Below, piece by piece: positions 35,155 to 44,528 of a stretch of DNA of 64,000 bases. Position 1 is the stretch's first letter; every line of letters starts with the position of its first letter. Below the pieces are notes generated by a model. That model worked only from the letters and a program-made list of their open reading frames with translations. It was not told the origin of the DNA and did not search any database. The DNA is from Prochlorococcus marinus str. MIT 9301 (GTDB taxonomy: Bacteria; Cyanobacteriota; Cyanobacteriia; PCC-6307; Cyanobiaceae), in the NCBI RefSeq assembly GCF_000015965.1, contig NC_009091.1, forward strand, positions 1,178,001-1,242,000, in the 5' to 3' direction. Position numbers and translations under genes: made by a program.

Positions 35155-36180
35155 CTACAAAAAACCTTTCTTTCCTAAAAGAACTTTTAACAATCTTTTT
35201 ATATACCTATAAAAACTATTCTTTTTTTCATAACTTTTCTCTTTAATCCTTGAATCTTTTAAAGCTTTTTTTATTTGTTTATAACCAGATTTAGTTTGCT
35301 GTGAAGTTCCAAGAGTAAACACTGATCTAATAAATTCATCCCCTTCAATTAACTTGAACCCTCCAAAAGACATTACATTACTCAGAGTTACCAATGAGAA
35401 ATTATAAACGTGTGCTAGAACATTATAGTTTTGATAACTGTAACCATATTCAACTTTATTTTTTAGGTCAATCAATCCTGGAACTTCTATATAAACTAGT
35501 CCATCAGTTTTTATAATTTTTTTTATTTGTTCAAGCGCTTTTTTTAAATCATTCATATGTTCAAAAACATGACTTAAAATTAAAATATCCGCCTTCCCAA
35601 AAGTTTCGAGGCTTTCAATACCCCCAATAACAACCTTAATATTGGTTTTTTCAAAATTTTTAATAGCCTCTGTTGAATAATCGCATCCGTATGCCTGATT
35701 ATTGATTCCAAATTTGTTCAATTCTTTAACTAACTTTTTTACTCTTAAACCTTCTCCACATCCAACTTCAAAAATTCTAATATTCTCTTTTTTTTGTGAT
35801 AATAGATAAGGTAAAACAAATGATTGACTCTCTTCTTTTTTAGGGGATGTTTTAAATAAATTTTTATAAATATTTTTTTTCTCTACCCCTCTAATTAAAG
35901 GCCAATAAATTTGATCATAAAATAATTGCAACGAATTCTCACTTATAGATAATTTTTGGCTTACCAAACCACAACTTTTACAAATCTGAGTTCCAAAAGG
36001 CAAACAAAATCTATCAAATGAACTTAAAGTTTCAAATTCTTTCCCCCCACAAAAACATTCTTTTCTTTCATGTATTAATATTTTGCCCTCATAAACCAAA
36101 CTATTAAATTTTGATATGGTAGATATTTGAACTTCATTAAGCGGGATTTTTAATGAGCAATGATGAAATTTATTTACCAT
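35155..36180 (-). CDS. Zinc-ribbon plus SAM-dependent methyltransferase
   Basis: This protein of 341 residues has an N-terminal Cys cluster (ECFCGGKEFE and CKSCGLVSQ, about residues 41-87) that looks like a zinc ribbon. It is followed by a class I methyltransferase core: VGCGEGLRVKKLVKEL near residues 139-154 (motif I), then LSHVFEHMND near 203. This layout is that of C-methyltransferases and related NDP-sugar methyltransferases (the TylC3/NovU group), where the zinc site shapes the active site. It may methylate a sugar in the nucleotide-sugar pool. It is minus-strand and divergent from gmd, with 249 bases between. Confidence 0.72.
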   Translation of the reverse strand: MVNKFHHCSLKIPLNEVQISTISKFNSLVYEGKILIHERKECFCGGKEFETLSSFDRFCLPFGTQICKSCGLVSQKLSISENSLQLFYDQIYWPLIRGVEKKNIYKNLFKTSPKKEESQSFVLPYLLSQKKENIRIFEVGCGEGLRVKKLVKELNKFGINNQAYGCDYSTEAIKNFEKTNIKVVIGGIESLETFGKADILILSHVFEHMNDLKKALEQIKKIIKTDGLVYIEVPGLIDLKNKVEYGYSYQNYNVLAHVYNFSLVTLSNVMSFGGFKLIEGDEFIRSVFTLGTSQQTKSGYKQIKKALKDSRIKEKSYEKKNSFYRYIKRLLKVLLGKKGFL

Positions 36181-36429
36181 TTCTTAAAAACACGTAATTA
36201 ATTTTTAAATGCAGCCAATAATTCATATTACCTTATTGATAGATTACATAAATTAGAAATTTAACTACTGATAAAACAAGAACTTAATTTTAATCAATTA
36301 ATATGCATTAATTTTTGAAAAATTATATGAAATTTAAAAATTTTTAAATCTTAAAAAGAAAATAATTAAATTAATTCCTTTTTGAGGGAAATTAATATAT
36401 TAAATACTTTAATCACATATAATTTGATA

Positions 36430-37524
36430 ATGACTAAAAAAGTTGCTCTTATTACGGGAATAACTGGACAGGATGGAAGTTATCTTGGTGAATTCTTGTT
36501 ATCAAAAGGTTACGAAGTACATGGAATTAAAAGAAGATCTAGTTCTTTCAATACTGAAAGAATTGATCATCTTTACCAAGATCCACACAAAAGCAAATGT
36601 AGGTTTTTCTTGCATTATGGAGATTTAACTGACAGCACAAATATTCTAAAGTTAATAGAAAAAATCCAACCAGATGAAATATATAATCTTGGAGCACAAA
36701 GCCACGTCGCAGTTAGTTTCGAATCTCCTGAATATACAGCTAATAGCGATGCACTGGGGACCTTAAGAATTTTAGAAGCAGTAAAAATTTTAAAGTTAAT
36801 AAATAAAACTAAGGTTTATCAGGCAAGTACTTCAGAATTATTTGGTAAAGTACAAGAAATTCCTCAAACAGAATCCACTCCTTTTTATCCTGCAAGTCCA
36901 TATGGTGTGGCAAAGTTATATGCTTATTGGATTACTGTTAACTACAGAGAATCTTATGGGATGTTTGCATCAAACGGAATATTATTTAATCATGAAAGTC
37001 CCAGGAGAGGTGAAACATTTGTTACGAGAAAAATCACAAGAGGTTTAGCAAGAATAGATCAAGGATTAGACGAAATATTATATTTAGGTAATCTAGATGC
37101 AAAACGAGATTGGGGACATGCAAAAGATTACGTCGAAGTTCAATGGAAAATATTGCAACATTCTAAACCTGATGATTTTGTAATCGCTACTGGTAGACAA
37201 GAAAGTGTTAGAAGATTTGTTGAACTTGCATCAATTGAACTTGGATGGGGAGGCATTATTTGGGAAGGTGAAGGAGAGAATGAAATTGGCAAAAGAAAAG
37301 ATAGTAGTAAAATTGTTATTAAGGTAGATAAACGATATTTCAGGCCTAGCGAGGTACAAGAATTACTTGGTAATAACTTTAAGGCAAAAAAAATTCTAGG
37401 ATGGGAATCAAAGATAACTCTAGAAAAGCTTATCAAAGAAATGATCCAAAATGATAAAGAATTAGCTGCTAAAGAATCATTATTAAAAAGGGAAGGTTAT
37501 AAGATAAATAGCTCAAATGAATAA
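36430..37524 (+). CDS. gmd: GDP-mannose 4,6-dehydratase
   Basis: This protein of 364 residues shows all Gmd blocks: [17 protein letters not shown] near residues 8-24, [18 protein letters not shown], the STSELFGK catalytic segment, and [12 protein letters not shown] with Tyr-x-x-x-Lys. A longer frame opens at 36382, but the ATG at 36430 directly precedes the family's start. Gmd converts GDP-mannose to GDP-4-keto-6-deoxymannose. Its substrate comes from ManC (24170), and Fcl, whose start overlaps its end by 8 bases, completes GDP-L-fucose. An imperfect inverted repeat lies about 40-60 bases upstream of the start. Confidence 0.95.
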   Translation: MTKKVALITGITGQDGSYLGEFLLSKGYEVHGIKRRSSSFNTERIDHLYQDPHKSKCRFFLHYGDLTDSTNILKLIEKIQPDEIYNLGAQSHVAVSFESPEYTANSDALGTLRILEAVKILKLINKTKVYQASTSELFGKVQEIPQTESTPFYPASPYGVAKLYAYWITVNYRESYGMFASNGILFNHESPRRGETFVTRKITRGLARIDQGLDEILYLGNLDAKRDWGHAKDYVEVQWKILQHSKPDDFVIATGRQESVRRFVELASIELGWGGIIWEGEGENEIGKRKDSSKIVIKVDKRYFRPSEVQELLGNNFKAKKILGWESKITLEKLIKEMIQNDKELAAKESLLKREGYKINSSNE

Positions 37525-38530
37525 GAAGATGAAAAAGTTAATTTCTAAGGAAGATAGTTTTTTTGTCGCAGGACACAATGGAATGGTGGGAAGTGCAGTA
37601 ATACGCAGCTTAAAAAAAAAGGGCTATTGTTCAGAAAAATATAGTGGTAAACTTTTTACCGCAGATAAGAAAGACGTTGATCTTCGAGATTTTAAAAATG
37701 TTTTAAAATGGTTTAAGAAAAATAAACCACGTATAGTTATCCTTGCTGCTGCAAAAGTAGGAGGGATCTTAGCAAATCAAAATTATCCTTTTGATTTTAT
37801 TTCAGATAACTTACGAATACAACAAAATGTTATTGAGTCTGCCTGGGAAACAGGCTGTAAAAGATTCATGTTTCTTGGTAGTAGCTGCATTTATCCAAAG
37901 AATTCAAAAACACCTATTAAAGAAGAAGAACTACTAAAAAGTAAGTTAGAAAAGACAAATGAACCTTATGCCATAGCTAAGATAGCGGGAATCAAACTTT
38001 GCGAAGCACTAAGAAAACAACATGGTTTTGATGCTATTTCATTAATGCCAACAAATCTTTATGGCACAAATGATAATTATGATTTACAAAATAGTCATGT
38101 CCTGCCAGCTTTAGTCAGAAAGTTTTTTGAAGCTAAAATGAAAAGAAAAACATATATAACTTGTTGGGGAACTGGTAATCCCACTAGAGAGTTTCTTCAT
38201 GTTGACGATTTAGCGGATGCAATAATTCATTGTTTGGAGTTTTGGGACCCAAATCATTCAGATGCGCCCAAAAATTATGCAGGAGAAAAATTAAATTATT
38301 TAAATGTAGGTTCTGGATTCGAGATCTCAATAAAAGATCTTGCTCATGAAATTGCAAATTGTATTAACTACAAAGGAAAAATTATATGGGATTCAGAAAT
38401 GCCCGATGGAACATTTAGAAAAAATTTAGATTGTTCTAGGATTAAATCTTTAGGATGGGAATCAAAAATCTCATTAAAAAATGGTTTGAGAATGACTATT
38501 GAAGAATTTAGAAGAAATTTTAAAAACTAA
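37517..38530 (+). CDS. fcl: GDP-L-fucose synthase
   Basis: This protein of 337 residues (start could also be the ATG a few codons in, before KKLISK) has the Fcl motifs [12 protein letters not shown] near residues 17-28, LAAAKVGGI near 84, GSSCIYPK near 121 and Tyr-x-x-x-Lys in YAIAKIAG near 150. It has dual 3,5-epimerase and 4-reductase activity on the Gmd product. The 8-base overlap with gmd shows coupled translation. It ends the island on this strand; a convergent LptD-like gene follows after 56 bases. Confidence 0.95.
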   Translation: MNKKMKKLISKEDSFFVAGHNGMVGSAVIRSLKKKGYCSEKYSGKLFTADKKDVDLRDFKNVLKWFKKNKPRIVILAAAKVGGILANQNYPFDFISDNLRIQQNVIESAWETGCKRFMFLGSSCIYPKNSKTPIKEEELLKSKLEKTNEPYAIAKIAGIKLCEALRKQHGFDAISLMPTNLYGTNDNYDLQNSHVLPALVRKFFEAKMKRKTYITCWGTGNPTREFLHVDDLADAIIHCLEFWDPNHSDAPKNYAGEKLNYLNVGSGFEISIKDLAHEIANCINYKGKIIWDSEMPDGTFRKNLDCSRIKSLGWESKISLKNGLRMTIEEFRRNFKN

Positions 38531-38586
38531 ATGTTCACAAAAATTAAGGAGATATTTCTATTTTAAAAATAGTGAAATAAGTTGAA

Positions 38587-40857
38587 TTAAAACTTTGAAC
38601 TCAATCCCGAGTAATCAAAGTTAAATATATTAAATTTAATTCCTAAACTTTCCTCTGAGGAATTATAAAAAGCACCAATTGAATATGCTCTTCTATTAAT
38701 ATTTAATCCATAATTTGGATTAGAATATTTACCATTATCTAGATTCAAAGTTGTTTCATAGCTAAAAATTAAAGGGCCAAATATTTGCTGTTCTAAACTA
38801 ATCTTCACATTTGGATTTTTACTTATATTGTCGAAGCTGAAAGGGCTATCACCCTCTTTTAAGACATAGTTAAAGTTAGCCTTAACATATGTATAATCCA
38901 AAAGATTGTTTTTTAAGTTGCCTAATGTAATAGATGGACCGGTAGTAAATTTTGAAGCAATCTGACTTGAATCATCACTATAAAAGAATAATCCTGTCTG
39001 AAGTCCAGTTTCCCAATCTACCGCTTTTCTTATGACAGTAGGTGAAAACTTATATGTTTTATCTATAGTTTTATCGAGAGGACTACTTTCCCACAATGGT
39101 AATTTGTGATTGTATTGCGCTACAAAAGAATTTCGAAATAACTCTTTAAACTCATTTTTAGTCCTGCTTTTTGATTTAAAATGTCCAAAATCATAAATTA
39201 AAGACAAATTTGTCTTCTTTTTATTAATTAGCCATGACTTTTTATTACTTATATTAAAACCACTTGCGAAATATATCTCCTCTGTAGCAAAGTCCTTTTT
39301 AACTTTCTCCCTAAAAACATTGTAAAACTGTAAATCTAGAAAATTGTTAAAATCGTACTGATTTTGATTCTCGGACGAATTATTTTCTGAATTAAAATAA
39401 ATTTCTTCATCAAAACGTGAAATTGAATTATTGCCTTCATTTAACAGGCCAATTTCTAATGGAATAAGATTTTGACCAACTTCGTTAGATTCCTTATCTT
39501 GATTTAAATCAATTCTTTTTTTTAGGGTAAATTTGGATCTAAAAGATTCATCAAGCCTATCTAAATTAAGGCTATTCAGACTAAGTAAAGAATTTACATC
39601 CCATTCATTGATTTTGCCTTTAGTGTTAACATCTAGAGCAAAATAATCCATCGTTGTAGCATCACTTTCGACTTTTCCACTAAAGACAGATGTATTTTTA
39701 GCTGTATATGATTTTGTTTTACCTTTTATAGCTCTTTGGACTAAGTAATATGGTTGCAATTTAAAAGAAAAGTTACCAAATAAATTTCTTGATTTACTAC
39801 CTCTAAAAACATAATATCCATCTTTCTCAGCAAAATCTGCGCCAAGCCCCCATTGAGTGATTGGATCTCTATCAAAGATTGAAGTTCTTCCAATTGGAAA
39901 CTTGAATTTATTATCTAAATCTATCCAAGTATTTCTACTAATCAATCTTAATTTATCTTCTACTATTTCAGCAGTAAATCCATAACTCTTAAACAGAATT
40001 TGTGGATAATTATAAACATCGTTTGTAAAAAATATCTTGTCTGAAGAAAAAGATTCTGAATCAAAGAATAACTTATCTGCTTTATATCTCCATCTAGTTA
40101 TACCAGGAATACTAAGGTTTAGTTTTGTTATATTGAGACTCTTGTTATCCTCGAAATCATTTACAAAGCCTATATTTGCACTACTTACTTTTTTTAATTC
40201 GGTAATGTCGAAATTATCATTTTCATTAATAAATTTTCTATTTTTATCATCTAATTCAATCTTAAAGTCTTCTTCAAAAGTTTTACTATCTAAAACCCCA
40301 TAAATATCATCAATATATCCTTTATCATTTTTAAGATCATAAAAAAGTTTTTCAGAATTAAAAAATTGAGACCCCCTTTTGAAAGTGACATTACCTATTA
40401 CTGTTAAAACTCTGTTTTCTATATCGTAAGTAACTAAATTTCCTCCTAAAGTTGCGTTAGAAAAATATATTATTGGATTCCCTTCAGCATAAAAAATATT
40501 ATTTTTTCTGTATTTATTATCTGCTTCAATTTCAACAAGAAACTTTTCCTGAATATTTGACTTATTTAAGGAGTCTGTTAAATCAGCATTCTCTTGTTTT
40601 TCTGCAGTATCATTATCATCAAGTGCTAGAAGATTAAAAAGTGTACCCCCGTTTTTTTTTAAATCACTTAAAAATTTATCTTCAATTTTAGAGTTATTAG
40701 AATTATGTTTTAAAGTATTTTTTTTTAAATCGAATTCTGTATTATATTTCTTATTGAGGGATTCTGCTATTGCAAAATTAGAGTATAAATTTAAACAATT
40801 AATTATAAATATTCCAGGTAAATAGATTAAAAAATTTCTTAATTTTAACTTATTCAA
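38587..40857 (-). CDS. LptD-like outer-membrane protein (DUF3769-type)
   Basis: The protein of 756 residues has an N-terminal signal peptide ending near residue 31 (NFAIAES). A beta-rich N-terminal domain has repeated short strands, including FYAEGNPIIYFSNATLGG and YDIENRVLTVIGNVTF near residues 124-155, resembling the OstA/LptA-type domain. The large C-terminal half has the alternating aromatic and polar pattern of a beta-barrel and ends in Ser-Ser-Lys-Phe, a terminal aromatic as is usual for outer-membrane proteins. Cyanobacteria carry LptD as a DUF3769-like protein, so a role in LPS assembly fits, next to the polysaccharide island. It is minus-strand and followed upstream by lexA. Confidence 0.72.
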   Translation of the reverse strand: MNKLKLRNFLIYLPGIFIINCLNLYSNFAIAESLNKKYNTEFDLKKNTLKHNSNNSKIEDKFLSDLKKNGGTLFNLLALDDNDTAEKQENADLTDSLNKSNIQEKFLVEIEADNKYRKNNIFYAEGNPIIYFSNATLGGNLVTYDIENRVLTVIGNVTFKRGSQFFNSEKLFYDLKNDKGYIDDIYGVLDSKTFEEDFKIELDDKNRKFINENDNFDITELKKVSSANIGFVNDFEDNKSLNITKLNLSIPGITRWRYKADKLFFDSESFSSDKIFFTNDVYNYPQILFKSYGFTAEIVEDKLRLISRNTWIDLDNKFKFPIGRTSIFDRDPITQWGLGADFAEKDGYYVFRGSKSRNLFGNFSFKLQPYYLVQRAIKGKTKSYTAKNTSVFSGKVESDATTMDYFALDVNTKGKINEWDVNSLLSLNSLNLDRLDESFRSKFTLKKRIDLNQDKESNEVGQNLIPLEIGLLNEGNNSISRFDEEIYFNSENNSSENQNQYDFNNFLDLQFYNVFREKVKKDFATEEIYFASGFNISNKKSWLINKKKTNLSLIYDFGHFKSKSRTKNEFKELFRNSFVAQYNHKLPLWESSPLDKTIDKTYKFSPTVIRKAVDWETGLQTGLFFYSDDSSQIASKFTTGPSITLGNLKNNLLDYTYVKANFNYVLKEGDSPFSFDNISKNPNVKISLEQQIFGPLIFSYETTLNLDNGKYSNPNYGLNINRRAYSIGAFYNSSEESLGIKFNIFNFDYSGLSSKF

Positions 40858-40917
40858 TATTTTCAGAGATTTTATATTTATTATACGTTAAATGATCGAT
40901 TCTTCTTAAATAAAAAA

Positions 40918-41535
40918 TTACATTTTTCTCCATACAGCAAGTAACTTTCCTTGAATCGAAACTTGATCTTGATCTATAAGAATAGGTTCATAAGCTGGAT
41001 TAGCGGCCTCTAAAGATATCTGTCTTCCTTTTTTAAAAAAATATTTCAATGTAGTCCCAAGTCCTGGAACCAATGCACTAACAATCATTCCATTTCTCAA
41101 AGAATATGAATCTAAAATTGGCTCCATCAAGACCATATCACCATGAGCTATAAAGGCATCAATCATTGAATCTCCGTTGACGCTCAGTGCAAAAATATCC
41201 TTCTTTTTCAAAACTTCTGAAATGTCCAAATTTTCTTGTACATCTGAATAAGTATCAATCAAACCCCCTGCAGCAACTGACCCCATAATCGGAACTCCTT
41301 CTAAGACTTCATCAATTATTTGCAGAGTTCTAGCTTTTCCTTCTTGCCATGAAATATATCCCTTTTCTTGTAAATGTTTTAATCGACTTTGAATTGGGGC
41401 TGGAGACTTTAAGCCCATAGCTTGCATCATCTGTCTGATTGATGGACTATGCTGATATTCTCTCATGTAATCTTTAATCCATCCATAAAGAGCACTTTGA
41501 GCAACTGTAAGTTTATCGCCTGAAGAAGTTATCAC
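40918..41535 (-). CDS. lexA: LexA repressor
   Basis: This protein of 205 residues has an N-terminal winged helix, QSALYGWIKDYM and PSIRQMMQAMGLKSPAPIQSRL (written here in parts; about residues 13-52). Its C-terminal peptidase domain has the Ala89-Gly90 cleavage bond, Ser123 in GDSMID and Lys164 in TLKYFF. All three self-cleavage elements are present, unlike some cyanobacterial LexA proteins. It represses DNA-damage genes and is inactivated by RecA filaments. A LexA-box-like sequence lies 17 bases upstream of its start (41553-41566), which suggests autoregulation. Confidence 0.95.
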   Translation of the reverse strand: MITSSGDKLTVAQSALYGWIKDYMREYQHSPSIRQMMQAMGLKSPAPIQSRLKHLQEKGYISWQEGKARTLQIIDEVLEGVPIMGSVAAGGLIDTYSDVQENLDISEVLKKKDIFALSVNGDSMIDAFIAHGDMVLMEPILDSYSLRNGMIVSALVPGLGTTLKYFFKKGRQISLEAANPAYEPILIDQDQVSIQGKLLAVWRKM

Positions 41536-41552
41536 AGAAAAATTTAATTACT

Positions 41553-41566
41553 AATACATTTGTACC
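41553..41566 (-). promoter_or_regulatory. Candidate LexA box upstream of lexA
   Basis: On the minus strand this reads GGTACAAATGTATT. The cyanobacterial LexA box is RGTACNNNDGTWCB; this has one departure, T for C at the 13th base. It sits 17 bases upstream of the lexA start codon, between argF and lexA, where a repressor would block transcription. It is a candidate only, as short motifs are common in AT-rich DNA. Confidence 0.55.
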
Positions 41567-41594
41567 TTTTTACGAGGTAAAAAGCAAGTTTTTT

Positions 41595-42521
41595 TTATGC
41601 AAGAAGACATGCTAAAAGTGCTTGTTGAGCGTGCATCCTATTCTCTGCCTGATTAAAAATTCTACTATTTTTACTTTCCATCACTTTTTCAGTAATCTCT
41701 TTACCTCTATAAGCTGGTAGGCAATGAAGAATAATTGCATCTTTTTCTGCCTTACTCAATAGATTTTCATCAATAGAAAATCCATTAAAATCTTTATCTT
41801 TCTCTTCTTTTTGTTTTTCTTCCCCCATAGATGACCAAACATCTGTATAAAGTACATTCGCTCCTGAAACAGCAGAAAAAGGATCATTAGAAATTTTTAA
41901 TAAATTCTTATTCTTATAAATCTCTCTGGCTTGATTAATCACCAATGAATCTGGTTCATAACCTTTAGGGCAGGCAATTCTAACTTCAACACCTAATAAA
42001 GCTCCACATAAAATAAGAGAATTAGCGACATTATTACCATCTCCGACAAATGTCAAAACCACATTTTCAAAATCAAAGTATTCTTCCTTAATAGTCAAAA
42101 AATCTGCTAGAGCTTGACAAGGATGTTCGAAGTCTGTGAGGGCATTGATAATTGGCTTTGTGGACCATTTTGCATACTCCTCTAAATCTGAATGCTTAAA
42201 TGTCCTTATTGCAATTACATCACAATATCTACTCAAGACTCTTGCTGTATCTTTAATTGCCTCACCTCTTCCTATTTGTGATGTGTTAGGGTTAAGATCA
42301 ATAGTTGTTCCTCCTAATCTCGACATAGCAACTTGGAAGCTTACTCTTGTACGAGTTGAAGATTTATCAAAAATCAATCCTAAAACTTTATTTTTAAGTT
42401 TTAGCTCTAGGTCTTCATTCTTAAAGTTTTTAGCAACTTCTAAAATATGATGAACTTCATCTGCAGATATATCAAGGCATGATAAAAAATTATCATTAGA
42501 AAGCTTATGGGGCTTTAACAT
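41595..42521 (-). CDS. argF: Ornithine carbamoyltransferase
   Basis: This enzyme of 308 residues joins carbamoyl phosphate and ornithine to give citrulline in arginine synthesis. It has the carbamoyl-phosphate motif SSTRTRVSF near residues 54-62, HPCQALADF near 134, and the HCLPAYRGKEI block near 265. The reading frame opens at 42575, but that start would run into ftsH. The ATG at 42521 fits the family length and leaves a 28-base gap. The gene order lexA-argF-ftsH is as I recall it for picocyanobacteria. Confidence 0.93.
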   Translation of the reverse strand: MLKPHKLSNDNFLSCLDISADEVHHILEVAKNFKNEDLELKLKNKVLGLIFDKSSTRTRVSFQVAMSRLGGTTIDLNPNTSQIGRGEAIKDTARVLSRYCDVIAIRTFKHSDLEEYAKWSTKPIINALTDFEHPCQALADFLTIKEEYFDFENVVLTFVGDGNNVANSLILCGALLGVEVRIACPKGYEPDSLVINQAREIYKNKNLLKISNDPFSAVSGANVLYTDVWSSMGEEKQKEEKDKDFNGFSIDENLLSKAEKDAIILHCLPAYRGKEITEKVMESKNSRIFNQAENRMHAQQALLACLLA

Positions 42522-42549
42522 AAATATCTTTGATAAAGTCTCAATTCTA

Positions 42550-44412
42550 CTATGTTGGCATTTTACTTTCCGCAAGTAGAGCTTTCAAATCTTCACCTTC
42601 TATAACTTCCTCTTCAAGAATTTTTTGAGAAATAGATTCAAGTAAAGGTAAATTATTTCTCAAAATATTTAAAGCTGTCTCATGAGCATCATCTACTAGA
42701 TCTCTTACCTCTTTATCTATTGCTTGTGCGGTCGCATCACTTACTGATCTTCTTGGGTTATTCCCATTTCCTAAGAATTGTCCACCTCCTTGCTTGTCAT
42801 AAGCCAAAGGACCAAGTATGTCACTCATCCCGAAAGTACCTACCATTTGCTCCGCAATATCAGTTGCTCTTTGAAGATCATTAGAAGCTCCAGTAGTTAT
42901 TTTTCCAAAGACAACTTCTTCTGCAGATCTCCCTCCTAATAAAGTAGCTATTTGTCCTTTCAATTCTTCTTTTGAGTTCAAAAATCTTTCTTCAGTAGGC
43001 AGTTGTAATGTATAGCCTAAAGCACTCATCCCCCTTGGTACTATTGAAATCTTAGCCACTTTAGAACCACCAGGCATAAGATGACCTACTATTGCATGTC
43101 CAACTTCGTGGTAGGCAACAACTTTCTTTTCATCATCTTGAAGAACTCTACTTTTTTTCTCTAGGCCTGCGACAACTCTCTCTATAGCTTCACTTAAATC
43201 TTGTTGCTCAACACTTTTCCTTTTGGATCTTGCTGCGAGTAGTGCAGCTTCATTTACCATATTTGCCAAATCTGCTCCTGCAAAGCCAGAGGTGGCTTGA
43301 GCAATAGAATCTAAGTCTATGGAATCAGCTAATTTAACTTTCTTTGTATAAATTTCTAAAATTGTTTTTCTACCAGATAAGTCAGGTCTATCAACTAATA
43401 CTTGCCTGTCGAATCTTCCAGGCCTTAATAGAGCTGCATCAAGGACTTCAGGCTGGTTAGTTGCTGCAAGAACTATTACTGGTTTATCTGTTGAAGCAAA
43501 CCCATCCATTTCTGTTAGTAATTGGTTAAGAGTTTGTTCTCTCTCATCGTTACCTCCAACAACTCCCATTGAGCCAGAGCGACTTTTACCAATAGCATCT
43601 AATTCATCAATAAAAATTATACAAGGTGCTTTCTTCTTTGCTTGTTCAAATAGATCTCTTACTCTAGCCGCACCAGCACCTACGAACAGCTCTACGAACT
43701 CAGAGCCTGAAATAATAAAGAATGGAACCTCCGCTTCTCCCGCAACAGCTTTTGACAAAAGAGTCTTACCTGTCCCAGGTGGACCTACAAGGAGAACACC
43801 CTTAGGAATCCTAGCGCCTATATCAGTGTATCTTTCTGGTTTTTTCAAGAAATCTACGATCTCTGTTAACTCATCTTTGGCCTCATCGACCCCAGCAACA
43901 TCATCAAAGGTTACTTTTGATTCATCATCTGGTACATAAACCTTTGCTTTACTTTTAGTAAAACTAAGAGCTCCTTGAGCACCTCCACCTCCCATACTTC
44001 TTCTAGCAAAAAATTGCAGCACAAGGATAAAAATTAAAGGAGGGACAACCCAACTCAGGATAGTTGAGAAGAAATTAGGTTTCTTTGGGGGAGCAGCAGC
44101 GAATTCAACCCCCTTACTTTCTAGCCTTTGTGGAAGGTCCATATCAAAAATTGGGGTTGTCGCCAACACAGAAGGTGCCCCTTCTTCAGCTCCATTTAAC
44201 TCATATCTAATTTGTTCTTGAGTTATATATGCACGCTTAACTTCACCGTCATTAACCTGATCTATAAACAAGGAGTAAGGAACCCTTGGAATTTGCATAT
44301 TTTGATTAGGGAAAAGACTACTAAATAAAAGTAATGCTCCCACTCCTATTAAAATGATATTTACAATTCCAAAACGTCTATTAGGTTGATTATCGTCTTG
44401 TCTTATTGGCAT
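42550..44412 (-). CDS. ftsH: ATP-dependent zinc metalloprotease FtsH
   Basis: This membrane protease of about 620 residues has two transmembrane helices (about residues 18-36 and 115-135), an AAA domain with Walker A GPPGTGKT near residue 211 and Walker B FIDELDAIG, and a peptidase domain with the zinc-binding HEVGH near 436. The ATG at 44412 is chosen over one four codons upstream. FtsH degrades damaged membrane proteins, photosystem II D1 among them in cyanobacteria. A perfect 18-base palindrome lies about 70 bases upstream (44484-44501) and may be an operator. Confidence 0.95.
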   Translation of the reverse strand: MPIRQDDNQPNRRFGIVNIILIGVGALLLFSSLFPNQNMQIPRVPYSLFIDQVNDGEVKRAYITQEQIRYELNGAEEGAPSVLATTPIFDMDLPQRLESKGVEFAAAPPKKPNFFSTILSWVVPPLIFILVLQFFARRSMGGGGAQGALSFTKSKAKVYVPDDESKVTFDDVAGVDEAKDELTEIVDFLKKPERYTDIGARIPKGVLLVGPPGTGKTLLSKAVAGEAEVPFFIISGSEFVELFVGAGAARVRDLFEQAKKKAPCIIFIDELDAIGKSRSGSMGVVGGNDEREQTLNQLLTEMDGFASTDKPVIVLAATNQPEVLDAALLRPGRFDRQVLVDRPDLSGRKTILEIYTKKVKLADSIDLDSIAQATSGFAGADLANMVNEAALLAARSKRKSVEQQDLSEAIERVVAGLEKKSRVLQDDEKKVVAYHEVGHAIVGHLMPGGSKVAKISIVPRGMSALGYTLQLPTEERFLNSKEELKGQIATLLGGRSAEEVVFGKITTGASNDLQRATDIAEQMVGTFGMSDILGPLAYDKQGGGQFLGNGNNPRRSVSDATAQAIDKEVRDLVDDAHETALNILRNNLPLLESISQKILEEEVIEGEDLKALLAESKMPT

Positions 44413-44483
44413 AGTTGTTATCAATTTTGAACTTATTATAAACTAAACGATGAGTTTCCGTACCTGTATTGTTTTTTTTGGGT

Positions 44484-44501
44484 AAGTACCGTACGGTACT
44501 T
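44484..44501. promoter_or_regulatory. 18-base perfect palindrome upstream of ftsH
   Basis: AAGTACCGTACGGTACTT is its own reverse complement, containing three GTAC units. It lies in the 105-base space between the ribD stop and ftsH start, 71 bases before the ftsH ATG, in AT-rich surroundings where such GC content is unusual. It does not match the LexA box spacing. A dimeric repressor or activator site is the best reading; a hairpin in ribD 3' RNA is possible but lacks a T-run directly after on the ribD strand. Confidence 0.6.
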
Positions 44502-44528
44502 TTACACATTTAAAAGATCATGAAAAAA

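Noticed and set aside
36367-36394. Imperfect inverted repeat (ATTAATTCC and GGAAATTAAT) upstream of gmd
   Set aside because: One base out of register, AT-rich and not followed by a T-run, so neither terminator nor operator can be supported.
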